Shown here: in pieces, positions 1 through 11,600 of the stretch
Layout of the letters: every line of letters begins with the position of its first letter
Position numbering within the stretch: position 1 is the first letter of the stretch
Assembly: GCA_002794775.1 (NCBI GenBank)
Contig: NBAY01000007.1
Span: 620,001 to 684,000 of the forward strand
Source of the DNA: Porodaedalea pini
Taxonomy: Eukaryota > Basidiomycota > Agaricomycetes > Hymenochaetales > Hymenochaetaceae
Length of the DNA stretch: 64,000 nt
Direction: 5' to 3'
Notes under the pieces: generated by a model
The model's database searches: none
What the model was told of the DNA's origin: nothing
The model's input: the letters and a program-made list of their open reading frames with translations, nothing else
Program-made: the position numbers and the translations under genes

Positions 1-3000
1 GGATGGCTCGACGATGGAGCGATGTCCCCGTAGGTTTATGATTGTGGCTTTCCAGTCTCGCAAAAGATCGAGCTGTACTTGCGCCTTCAGGTTTGGAAGC
101 GAGTCTGGTATGGTCTCGCGTCGAGGATTAGATGCTGCGTCTTTAGCCAGTTTGTCGGCTTTGGAATTGCCCAATACTCCGCGATGTGATGGGAGCCATT
201 GGACCGTAATGTGGGATGCCTCGTGGTGAAGAGTGAGGAATATTCCGCATAAACGGCGGAAAAGAATGATGAAATCCGCATGTCGAGCGTCGTCAGTGAA
301 AATGAGTTGGACGCAATTGAGAGAGTCCGACACGACGTGGATGTGAACGGGTGTGTGGCATTTTGCAAGGAGAGAAGAGATTCGTCGTATAGCTGCGATG
401 AGCGCTTCCTGCTCTTCAAACAGAATGTTTGATCGAGAGTGCACTGCTGAAGAAAAGACAGCCAGTTCCTGGTGATTGTGCATAATAACGTAACCATGGC
501 CGCCGTCATGGGAGCCGTCGGCATTCGGGATGATAGAACCATCTGTGAAGATGAAGTATTGGTAAGGTGGGGGATGTAAGAAAAAGGAATTAAAGTCGCG
601 AATAGCACGATTGCGGTACGAAGAGGGAGAAATCGGGGTCATAATAAGACGCGAATGAATGGGAGTAAAAGAAGGGAAGGAATGGACTTTGGAGATCATG
701 GTGTTAGGAGGAAGTAACGAAAATAAATATTGGTTCTTGGACGGGTTATGTTTGGAATGGGCGAAATAGGACAAAAGAAAATTTTGAGAAAGGGCGCGAA
801 TGAAAAGATGAAGAGGCGGGCAAGAAATAAAGGATTCGGCCACTTCGTGATTGGTGGTGCGGTTAAAAACTGAATGAAGAAACCGATTTTGAGTCGTTTG
901 AAGAATAGAAATCAAAGGAGATGTCGGGAAGAGGATAGCGCCATAGGTGGCGACTGAACGGATTAACCCAAAATAGAGAAGGCGCGCATATTGAAAATAG
1001 GCCCCATTGGACCTGTTAAAAATGAAAGAGCGTTGGTGAAGAGTAGAAAGGGCTTTGTTGGCCCGGGATTGGAAGTGAAGTTTGGGGGAAAGATCAAAGG
1101 AAAAAATTACACCCAACCAAGTAAGGTGGCGTGATGGGTGAATAACACGGTCGTTGGGTAAAGACAACGCCGCACTTGAGGCTGAAGGAGAGTCTTTTAA
1201 AAATGAACGAAAGGTATAGTTAGCGATCTGAGTATGCGGGAGAATATGAAGGAGTTCGATAGCGTCAGGGTCAATGGAAAGACCAAGGGATTGGAATTGG
1301 GAGGATAAGAATTGAAATTGGTTACGCAAGCGTCGCAGATTAGTGCGAATGCTAAGCGAACGTGAATAAAGAAGATGATCGTCCATGTAGGCGAGTAAAG
1401 GACGATGGGGACCGAAACGAGTGTTATAGGCTGAAATAACATCAGCGGCAGCGAAGATTGAAATGAGAGGGGACAACGGGGATCCCTGGGGAACTCCCCG
1501 GTTGGGTTTGATAAAGGGTGTAGAAAAAAAGTTATTAAAATGAAAAGAAATGGGACGGTCTCTGAGCCAGCTCGCGAGAACGCGAATAATGTTGGGATGG
1601 ATGTTAGAATGAATGAGTTTCGAAAGAAGACGATTATGGGAGATATTATCAAAGAAACCTTGAATGTCAATGGTAAGGATAGAAGTGATCAAATAGCGAT
1701 GTCGACGAGACAAATTGCTCTGATAATCGCTGGCGCTCAGAATGAAGGGTTGGGTTAGAATGTCAGAAAGAAGCTCATAGCAAGCTGTCATGGAAGAGCG
1801 GTGTTTCCGGCACCCATGTTGGGCGTCGGGAAGAAGGTTATTTAGTTCGAAAAAAGGTTGAAGAATGTTAAAAAGAATGCGTTCGAAAAGTTTGCCTATG
1901 GTGTCAACCAAGGTAATAGGCCGGAACGCTCGCGGGACAGAAAAGTCTGAGCGTTTGGGTTTGGGGATAAAAGTAACGAGCGAAGTTTTAAAAGGCAAAG
2001 GGAAATGACCCATCTTCAAACACAAAGAAAAGAGGTCCACGAAGAATTGACCGCGGTGCTCGATGAGAAGCTCCAAATGTTTATACGAGATATGGCTATT
2101 GCCAGGGCTCGTTTCGCAATCAACGCCGCGAAGGGCAGCATGTACGTCCTTCATTTCGATAGGGCGGAACTCCAATAGGTCGGGGAGGGGAATGACCACT
2201 GGAGTATGTGCGAGTGGAGGAAAAAACGTTTCTCGGAGCAGGGACGCTTTGTCGGACTCGGTTAAGGAAAATGACCCGTTAGTCATACGGAGCGCGCCAA
2301 TAGGTGCTCGGCGACGCGCCATCCCAAGGTATTGATTGCGCCAGGCAGAGTGCGCATCAGATTGCTGGAGGCGGGAGCCAAAGAAGGCATTCTTGGCTCG
2401 GGTGATTTCGATATCTAATCGCCTTTTCGACTCGGGTTGCGGGTTACGACAATGGTCGCGATAAAGTCGGCTACATGCTTCGGTCCACCAGATGTTGGGG
2501 CCAAAGTAGGTTCGTGGTTTTCGTTTGTGTAAGAAGACTGAGGCGAAATCTGAAAGGGATGAATGAAGAGCAAACAATAGGTCGTCCAGCGCCTGGGGAG
2601 ACTCGATGTTGGTTAGGGAAAAGGAGAAAGACTTTGAATCGCAAAATTCCCCTATAAAAGAAGGTAAATCTCTGGACCGAATAGATCGGAGAGGATGTTG
2701 TTGAGGTGCAAGTGATTCGTTAACAATAAATGAAAAGCGGATGGGACGGTGATCCGAAGAGATGTCAAGGGATGAGTCTGAAACAACAACGGACTCCAGG
2801 AGAAAGGGTGCCAAGTCCTCTGAGGCGAGAACAAGATCAATAATGGTCTTAGAACCAGTAGAACGATTGTGATATGTATAGTGATTCGGAGGGTTGCAAA
2901 TGGTTAATGCATTCTCGTTGATCCAGTCAACGAGGGCAGTCGAATGATGGAAATGTGGAGATTGGTCTGGGAAGGACCAAAGATCCGCGTGTCGGTTAAA

Positions 3001-3447
3001 ATCTCCGGCAAAAATATTAGACGGAAGATCAAGTGAAGGAAACGGGTCTTCAAATTCGTGAAGGGATGGGGAGTTGTAAACGTTCCAAAGAAGTAGGGGG
3101 GATAAATCGCCCCGAGACAGTGAAATGACAGTGACGTTTGGAGATGATGAATAAAGAGAAAAAAGGGAAGCGCGATGAATAATACGAGGGTGTACAAGCG
3201 TACAACATCTGGGTTTTTCGGGAGACGAAGGTCGAAAGGCAATGTAAGGGGCTGAATAGCGGATGTTGAATACGCGTGTGCCCGTAGAAGAAGATTTAGA
3301 CGGGATGATGGAGTGAATCGTCGGGATTTCTTGGAAAAGAATAATGTCCGGGGCGGGATGAGTAGAAGAAAACGCTCTTAAAAGATAGTCAAAGGATGGT
3401 TCCGAATTACGAAGGTTAATGGAAAAAACGGATATAGTGTCTGTCAT
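1..3447 (-). CDS. LINE ORF2: APE endonuclease, reverse transcriptase and RNase H (open to the window edge)
   Basis: The frame is open from ATG at 3447 through base 1 (1149 codons, no stop) and continues outside. The N-terminus is an exo/endonuclease-phosphatase domain: SINLR near residue 9, QEIP, GDFNRH at about 148 and SDHRP at about 231. The RT domain has FRPI, a motif A around TIDIQGFFDN, GVPQGSPLSP near 650 and YMDD at 687-690. The RNase H domain starts near 965 with TDGS, followed by EEQEA, VVSDS and GNSKAD, so all four acidic positions are present. These activities nick target DNA and copy the element RNA in target-primed reverse transcription. The ATG follows the ORF1 stop after 5 nt, suggesting coupled translation. 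No inactivating change was seen in the visible part. Confidence 0.92.
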   Translation of the reverse strand, partial: MTDTISVFSINLRNSEPSFDYLLRAFSSTHPAPDIILFQEIPTIHSIIPSKSSSTGTRVFNIRYSAPYIAFRPSSPEKPRCCTLVHPRIIHRASLFSLYSSSPNVTVISLSRGDLSPLLLWNVYNSPSLHEFEDPFPSLDLPSNIFAGDFNRHADLWSFPDQSPHFHHSTALVDWINENALTICNPPNHYTYHNRSTGSKTIIDLVLASEDLAPFLLESVVVSDSSLDISSDHRPIRFSFIVNESLAPQQHPLRSIRSRDLPSFIGEFCDSKSFSFSLTNIESPQALDDLLFALHSSLSDFASVFLHKRKPRTYFGPNIWWTEACSRLYRDHCRNPQPESKRRLDIEITRAKNAFFGSRLQQSDAHSAWRNQYLGMARRRAPIGALRMTNGSFSLTESDKASLLRETFFPPLAHTPVVIPLPDLLEFRPIEMKDVHAALRGVDCETSPGNSHISYKHLELLIEHRGQFFVDLFSLCLKMGHFPLPFKTSLVTFIPKPKRSDFSVPRAFRPITLVDTIGKLFERILFNILQPFFELNNLLPDAQHGCRKHRSSMTACYELLSDILTQPFILSASDYQSNLSRRHRYLITSILTIDIQGFFDNISHNRLLSKLIHSNIHPNIIRVLASWLRDRPISFHFNNFFSTPFIKPNRGVPQGSPLSPLISIFAAADVISAYNTRFGPHRPLLAYMDDHLLYSRSLSIRTNLRRLRNQFQFLSSQFQSLGLSIDPDAIELLHILPHTQIANYTFRSFLKDSPSASSAALSLPNDRVIHPSRHLTWLGVIFSFDLSPKLHFQSRANKALSTLHQRSFIFNRSNGAYFQYARLLYFGLIRSVATYGAILFPTSPLISILQTTQNRFLHSVFNRTTNHEVAESFISCPPLHLFIRALSQNFLLSYFAHSKHNPSKNQYLFSLLPPNTMISKVHSFPSFTPIHSRLIMTPISPSSYRNRAIRDFNSFFLHPPPYQYFIFTDGSIIPNADGSHDGGHGYVIMHNHQELAVFSSAVHSRSNILFEEQEALIAAIRRISSLLAKCHTPVHIHVVSDSLNCVQLIFTDDARHADFIILFRRLCGIFLTLHHEASHITVQWLPSHRGVLGNSKADKLAKDAASNPRRETIPDSLPNLKAQVQLDLLRDWKATIINLRGHRSIVEPS

Positions 3448-3452
3448 GAAGA

Positions 3453-5686
3453 TTAGAAGGGGGAACGATAGTTACGGCGAGCTGGACACTCCGGCGACCT
3501 GGCGCTGTGGTTGCCCTGGCAGTTAATGCACAGGGCGAAGTGTTCGCATTGCAAGTTATTCGATGCAGTGCACGGCGCGCATTTGGCGACATGGACGGCT
3601 GTACGATGTGTTTCAGAGCAGATGGCGCAGCGAGCGACTGATCTGCATTTGGAAGCCGGATGCCCCAGGCGGTGGCAGTTGTCGCATTGATTGATGACTG
3701 GGCGGGCTTTCATTTCCTCAAGTCGGCGGATCACCCCGAAAATCGGGACAGAGCGGTTGTTGTGTAGGAAGAAATGATCGAAACACAGGCGAGCGTCGTC
3801 CTTGAGTATGACGGAGACATTGCAATAATCACGCTGGTTTAAGCGTTCGATAGAAGACATGAACCGGGGTGGGAACATGAATTCTTGGCCCTCGAACTGC
3901 GGCAAAGAGGAAATTTCATCGAGTAGGTCCTTTTCCGAGTAGATAAGATTGGTGTCCTTGTCGAAGACAGGGACGCCAGGGATAACCATCTTGAACTGGG
4001 GCGACGGAGTGAATGCCCTAGCACCAGAAATGTTAATGATGCGGTTAAGCTGTGAAACGAGGGAGCTGTGCTGCGCATCAAAGTCGGAGCGAATGTTAGT
4101 AAAAGCAATCAAAAGATTGCTGTTAGTCGTGTATTCGACGTTGAGGATAACGAGGTGTTTAAAGAGTGGATTGCCCTTAAGGCCAGCACGAACAGTGTTT
4201 TTCACGGAGAGGGGGGCCGGGCGAACAGCGAGGTCGCCCGGGAGTGCAAAGAAAATGCGGCGCACATTGCGCACTCGGGTGTTAACCGATCCGTTAGACC
4301 GATTTATAGGAACTGTAGACACTTCCCCTTGAGGGTGCTGTTCAGTAATGCGAACTACCTTAGTAGGGGTAGTTTTAGGCTTCTTCTGGGCTGCTTTAGC
4401 GTATGTTACAGTGGTGAAGCCGTCCTGGTCGGTGCCAACCGACTCAACCGGGGGTGGTAGATTGTTGTTTGTGAACCACGCGGAGCGTTGTGTTCAGAGT
4501 GAGCGTAGCCATCAGGGGCAATGATGGTTCCCTCGGTAGTCATGCGGAACCCGGACCCTGGGATTCGAGTTTTGGCTATGGCAGCAGCGTATTCGGTTTT
4601 CCCGTTTTTTCGGGACCGGGACGCGTTGTTTAAAGATGGGGGCGGGGGCGGGAAGCGGGGGTCATGAGAGAAATGAACACCAATGGGGTCCGGAAGAATT
4701 TTTTGCTGTTTATTAGTTTTAGCGTTAGCGGAATTGATTTGGTGAGAGGAAGGAATAGGAGCGTCAGAAAGCTGTTTTTCGATTATGTTTGTTTTCTCGG
4801 AGATAGAGGATACGACCGCAGAAAGATGTTGGATCGAACGTGACATAGCGTGCATGGTGTCGGTTATTTCCTGGTCACGGATGGTCTGACTGTTAGTATG
4901 TATGTTCTCGAACACGTGTTTGAAAGAGGGAGAATGAATGCGAAACGTGGAGTGGAAAGCTTCGAGGCTGTCGTTTGCTGAGTTGGTAAGAGAGGTTTCG
5001 TCGTCCAAAATGTTGGATTTGTTTATCCAGGACACCAAGTTGGACCCGATATTAGCGAGAATCGACCCGGCGCGAACTGGGTCTTCGAACCAGGGTTTAT
5101 CAGCTGACCACGTCGGTTGGGAAATGAGTGTGTGTAAATTGGTAATGGTTTCTTTGGTTAGATTAGCAAAAGAAACGTTAACTTTCTCGGAGATGGCCGG
5201 ATCGTGCATTTCATCGATATCGTCCATAACATTATCGACCTGAGGGGCCTGGCTCGGATGCTCGTCCGGGATGTACAAGTCGTCGTCCATAGCGTCCTCG
5301 TCAATTCGCGCGGGAGGTGGGATAGACCTATGTTCTTCTTCAGAGTTTGAACGCTTAAGAGTGTTCTGCGATTCGATGTCGGGAGTCGGGGGAAGGTCCC
5401 CTTGTAAACGAAGTTTGGCGGCATGTTCGTCCGCCTCGACATCGGGAGACCACTTGGCGCGATTCACCTCTACTTGGGCACATACGTTGTCATCGTGGTT
5501 GTAGGTCTTGTCGCGACCACAAGTGACACATAACTTGGCGGTCCCGCTAACACACTGGCGACTGTGATAGGGGAGATCCTGTTTACACTCCTCACACTTG
5601 GTGGGGTCCTTGGGATTGACAAGGGAACGATAAGACTTGGTCTTGTTAAGAGATGCTTTTGCCCTGGTCAACATCTTGTTGTCCAT
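3453..5686 (-). pseudogene. LINE ORF1 (gag-like, zinc-binding) with one frameshift
   Basis: This is the RNA-binding ORF1 protein of the LINE. The N-terminus (from 5686) carries a Cys cluster, KCEECKQDLPYHSRQC followed by CVTCGRD, that resembles a zinc finger. An acidic, Pro/Ser-rich middle follows, and the C-terminal third has knuckles such as CDNCHRLGHPASKC, CAICSETH and CINCQGNH. The frame shifts near 4445-4456, at a run of five C on the sense strand. Downstream of that run the frame is open to the TAA at 3453-3455. Copy 2 has no shift at the equivalent point, so this could be a real indel or a sequencing error in the homopolymer. Apart from it, ORF1 is intact. Confidence 0.88.
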
Positions 5687-5989
5687 GGCGGAGCAGAGAG
5701 ATAGAAAAGCGACAGATATGCAGTTTTCCCACGATCGATGGTGATGGTAAGAGGAAAAGTGCCGTTGACGCGTCGACGCTTGAGCATAGATGAATTATTT
5801 GCGTCTGTATGTGTCATTTGGATTCAGGGAATATTAATGCTCTAAAGAACTTCTCCACTTCAAGTGGGTCAGAAAAAAGTCGCCTCTCATTGTCCTGTAT
5901 TTCTATGTGATGACCTTGTGGGAGGCAAGCTACCTTACCTAATCTGGTCGTGCTCATTTGATGGGATCAACGATACCAACGCGAGTTGC

Positions 5990-6262
5990 TTAACTCGACG
6001 TTACAGTCTCTCTTACCATTCACCGTTTCCAAGGCATCACGATTAGACTCCATACTCTCTGGGCTCTCTTCTCACTAGCGTACAGTTCAAACAAGTAGTC
6101 TGTTACTATGACTGTATCGCGAGGTCGACGCAGTAAGTTGTCCTATTCTTCCGTGAGTCTTGTTCGGCGACACTCACAACGCCTGGAACAGGTCGCGATT
6201 CTCGCAAAGTTCCTTCTGAGAAGGTCAAGGACTCTCGAAAGATAACTACTGGTCAGTCAGAT
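5990..6262 (+). pseudogene. 5' fragment of the WD40/membrane gene family (exon 1, intron 1, part of exon 2)
   Basis: ATG at 6107 begins MTVSRGRR and is followed by a GTAAGT donor, an intron ending in CAG, and an exon reading SRDSRKVPSEKVKDSRKIT. This matches the start of the three WD40/membrane genes (starts at 23298, 31891 and 40265), including the splice position. The bases upstream of the ATG also align with the 5' leader of those genes. Similarity stops near 6258, and the sequence then runs into a monooxygenase relic. It is a fourth, 5'-only copy on the opposite strand, about 12 kb from the array. Whether the fusion is transcribed is unknown. Confidence 0.75.
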
Positions 6263-6281
6263 ATCTCTTGCTTGCCAGTGA

Positions 6282-7669
6282 CACTGGAGAAGGAGTTCAA
6301 AGTCGGCGATAATTGGAAGAAAAGATACACGTTCAATGACTATGAGACTATTGTTATCGTGCATCATTTAGACTTAAATCTCAGCTTTCTCGGAGTAAAA
6401 CTTGAAGTCCTATACAAGCTTAATCCGTTAAAATGTCCGACTATATCCCGACAAAAAATGCCTGCAAATTGGCTCGGATCATACGTGCTATATCAAAATC
6501 TGTTCGCCGGAACCTCATCAACTATGGAAAGTCGCTCTTCGCCGGCGAAAACAAGGACGTTATCAGCACATTATGCTGACCCTGAGGCATCTCGTCATGG
6601 CCTGAGTACATTCGGAGATGGGATAGTGCCATTCCTGAGCAGAACATTTTGAGGATTCTCAAGGCCTCTCAAGTTACTTCCCTGGAGGAGCCGAATATTT
6701 ACATAGGTGAGCGCATCTTTGCTATGGGTGCAGCAAACTCCGCTTTAGACATCTACATGGTCAATGGAGGGGCGAGGTCCGTAACTATACTCTAGCCTTC
6801 TTTGACTTGTTCATTCCAGCAAGTACATTGTCGAGCTGATTGCGGCCGTTTTTCCGGAGGAAGTTCCAGTTGACGTGACGTATTTCAAGATGCGATCGAC
6901 GCCGGTGAAGCTAATGTTGGAATCGCTGCGTGCCCAGCTACAGTTCGCGCGTGATCATGATACGAAAACGCTCGATGGACTGAAGAAAGCAGGATTCAAG
7001 TTAACGGATGGCCCGAGTGGTGCAGGTTACATCGAGCTTGTGTTAACCAGAGGTGGAAGTAAGCCTCTTAGAACTCACCTGCGGGCTACTTTCAGTATGA
7101 ATACATCTCCTAGTGTGAAGAAAACTTTGACTTGGGCTGCACCTCCCTGATTCCGATGGCAATATAAAGCTCGGGGACGTTGAGGTCACTCGCATGACCG
7201 AAAAGAGCGTTGTGTTTTCAGATGGGTCAGAGCTTGAGGCAGACGCTATAGTCTATATGTAAGGCTTATCCTCGCTTTCCGTCAGTTCTCTGTTTTAATA
7301 AGAATGAATGCTAGAAGTGGATTCCACGCAACACGAAAGCTATACAAGCACATTTTCGGAGATGAGATTGTCGAGAGAATGACGGATATTTGGGACCTCG
7401 ACGAAGAAAGTGAAGTCAGGGGTGTTTACGGGCTATCCTAGAGTCGGTCCTGTCGATGTATTTTTTTCAGTGGCCTTGACTGACGTATTGCCTTCGCACA
7501 GCTTTGGTACGCTACAGGGGGATTGCTCATTTGCGAGATGCTGGTCAAAGCAATTGGTGTATCAACGTGGTTGCTCGTTCGTATGGTTTGACTCATGGCT
7601 TACCTGACATGGCTCGTCTTTCAGGCGCTTTTGATTAAGGCTGAAGAGCTCCGGTACTATGGGCCTTGA
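6282..7669 (+). pseudogene. flavin-containing monooxygenase-like gene, N-terminus missing
   Basis: Pieces in several frames follow the order of fungal FAD/NADPH monooxygenases: KVGDNWKKRY, then PANWLGSYV, an NADP-site-like MGAANSALDIYM (about 6724-6760), GLKKAGFKLTDGPSGAGY (about 6977-7033), LGDVEVTRMTEKSVVFSDG and FGDEIVERMTDIWDLDEE, ending YYGP and TGA at 7667. Several breaks between frames have GT..AG borders and may be introns, for example 7579-7623. The N-terminal FAD-binding Rossmann motif (GxGxxG) is absent; its place is taken by the WD40-family exon. An in-frame TAG follows VYGLS near 7440 unless an intron removes it. I read this as a decayed, 5'-truncated gene. An intact but atypical fusion is less likely. 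Confidence 0.7.
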
Positions 7670-7818
7670 AGCCTTGAGGGTCATATGCGGAAGTATGAGG
7701 TGTAATGCTTTACTTTGACACCTCTGCGTCTTAGGAATATTTTGGCGTCATGTCACCCTTCTAACTGAGAATCGTTCAGTCCATTGTCTCTTTCCTTGTG
7801 TCATCTAGACAATACAAT

Positions 7819-10009
<2,191 letters not shown>

Positions 10010-10548
10010 CCCCTTGAAGACGCTAATAGCTCGGCGCTGAATGGTGGTAGTCGCTGGCAAAGCGAAAGGATAACGCGATATTGAGGAACATTGAAGCTGA
10101 GTAATTAAATGCTGATTTCTTTCCGGCAACGCCGGGTCTACCATCGAAGCGGAACATGATTGGCTCCCCGCACTCTCATGCCTGGCCGCAAACAAATGCC
10201 TCGTTTATAACAAAGTAATGTACAGGATATCTACATACAATATTTCTGAATTGATATGGTATTGGAAGTATCACAGATCGTACTTGTGTCATTCTTGCAT
10301 TTACGACTTTATCAGGAGAGGCAGTACCAATAAACGCGGTCCTGTGTGTCAGTAGATCACTCCCGAAGCTGACGAAGAGCACAGGAGAGCGATGGCTGGT
10401 GGTAAGATACAGACTGAGACTTCACAAGACAAACAGATGTAGACAATCATTGATCGCCACGAATACCCATAGATACATAAAAGAGGGAATACTCACAAAA
10501 TAAAAAATAACGTACAGAACATCACAGGCAGATACATGACCTCGATCT
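10010..10548. other. intergenic region between NADH pyrophosphatase and glutaredoxin genes
   Basis: No convincing gene was found. It holds the upstream region of the pyrophosphatase gene (including an in-frame ATG at 10195) and the 3' flank of the glutaredoxin gene, both on the minus strand. It is AT-richer near 10490-10520. Confidence 0.5.
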
Positions 10549-11425
10549 TTATTCCTTCTCCGGAGAAAGCACATCTGCCTCTCCATTGACATTACTGCTT
10601 ACACCCGCCTCTGACAAAAGGGTTATAAGCTCGCCATCATTGTGAAGCTTCGTCAGCTTATCAGACCCGCCGATGGACTTTCCGTCGATGAAGATATTTG
10701 GGAAGGTCGAGTGAGCCGTTAAGCGTGTTAAGACGGCTTTGATCTGGTCCGCATCACCTGGAGGAAGTAAAAAGGTGTTTGGCTTTTAGCGAAATTTTCA
10801 GTGATGAAAAGAAAGTGATGAACGTACTCCGCAAGTCTACTTCTACGATTTTAGGCGGTGGCGAAAGGTCATAGGTCTTCAGAAGCTCTTTAGCCTTCTT
10901 CGAATACCTGAACATAATGAGGTTAGGCTTTGAGGATTGGCACTAATGCTTCAGGCCGCTCACGGGCAGTACGTCTATCATAATTATCAGCTACCATCAT
11001 TATGCAGAAACAGCACGACCACATACCTTGCTGAAAACAATCACAGGAGGATCCGCCTGCGCCTCCTGTAGCCAAGCGACATCTCCGAGATCAACAGCAT
11101 ACACATCCCGAGCGAGCGGCTTCGACGGGTCCGCATCGCTCGGGATCGTCAGCTCGGAACTCGCTACCATGTGCAGGAGATCACGTAGCTCCTCGCCGGG
11201 CCCGTACGGCCTTATTCCACCGAGCTTCGCAGGCATCCATGCCTTCCCAACCTCTGCTACCGCCATCGCGTGGTCGCGGCCCGTTTCCCAGAAAGAGGAG
11301 GGTGTGAGGAAGAAGAGAACGACGATGGAGAGAAGCAGGACGGACCAGACCACGCGGCGCCGCCGATATGGTGAGCGAGGGGAGCGCGATCGATTACCTC
11401 TTGGTGACGATGTCGGCAGTTCCAT
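10549..11425 (-). CDS. membrane-anchored monothiol glutaredoxin (Grx6/Grx7 type), four exons including an 11-nt micro-exon
   Basis: Exons, in minus-strand order: 11425-11027, 10974-10964, 10907-10828, 10757-10549. They total 699 nt and give 232 residues plus stop, with GT..AG borders at each intron. The N-terminus is basic (YRRRRVVW) and is followed by a hydrophobic segment at about residues 25-41, a signal anchor as in yeast ER/Golgi Grx6 and Grx7. The catalytic motif TYCPYSKKAKELL (Cys136) appears only when the micro-exon is spliced in; CPYS is also the active site of yeast Grx7. TFPNIFIDGKSIGGSDKL supplies the glutathione-binding cis-Pro and GG-D motifs. The predicted role is glutathione-dependent thiol reduction in the early secretory pathway. 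The promoter side was separated from its neighbour by LINE copy 2. Confidence 0.92.
10964..10974 (-). other. 11-nt micro-exon carrying the glutaredoxin active-site cysteine
   Basis: ACGTACTGCCC is flanked by an AG acceptor (10975-10976 on the complement) and a GTGAG donor (from 10963). The introns on either side are 52 nt (10975-11026) and 56 nt (10908-10963). Joining it restores frame (399+11+80+209 nt) and creates T-Y-C-P-Y-S-K. Confidence 0.85.
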
Positions 11426-11519
11426 GAAGCTCGAGAATAGGAGCTTTGGGGCACTGTTGATGGTGGTAAGAGTCAGTGAGTAGGTACTGGACTAAACGCG
11501 GCAGCGCGCGTTACTCACG
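11426..11519. promoter_or_regulatory. left half of a former shared promoter of glutaredoxin and HAD genes
   Basis: Without LINE copy 2, the glutaredoxin ATG (11425) and the HAD ATG (17884) would be about 160 bp apart on opposite strands, so this short stretch plus 17830-17883 probably formed one bidirectional promoter. No certain TATA box was seen. This is inference from geometry. Confidence 0.5.
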
Positions 11520-11531
11520 ATGTATCTTCAC
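11520..11531. repeat. target-site duplication, left copy (LINE copy 2)
   Basis: ATGTATCTTCAC here is repeated exactly at 17818-17829, on the two sides of the LINE. Confidence 0.9.
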
Positions 11532-11600
11532 TTACTCTCTTACCACCATCACCTCGACCGTGGGAAAGACTTTATCTGTTGATTTTTCTTGTCTCTAACG

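Larger units (their letters stand above)
1..5760 (-). mobile_element. Tad1-like non-LTR retrotransposon (LINE), copy 1, 3' end outside the window
   Basis: The element has two ORFs: a zinc-knuckle ORF1 (5686 down to 3453) and an APE endonuclease-RT-RNase H ORF2 (3447 down past base 1). The 5' end is placed near 5756-5760, because the sequence just upstream of ORF1 aligns with the first bases of copy 2 after its target-site duplication (11532 onward), including a CTCTTACCA-type block and a CGTGGGAAA block. The 3' end lies beyond the window, so a duplication cannot be tested. The order ORF1 with Cys clusters, APE, RT, RNase H and C-terminal knuckle fits the fungal Tad1 clade. This copy is much better preserved than copy 2. 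Confidence 0.93.

Noticed and set aside
1197..1670. 157-codon minus-strand frame in the LINE
   Set aside because: A shifted frame across the RT region. The true ORF2 frame, open from 3447 to the edge, contains YMDD and the other motifs.
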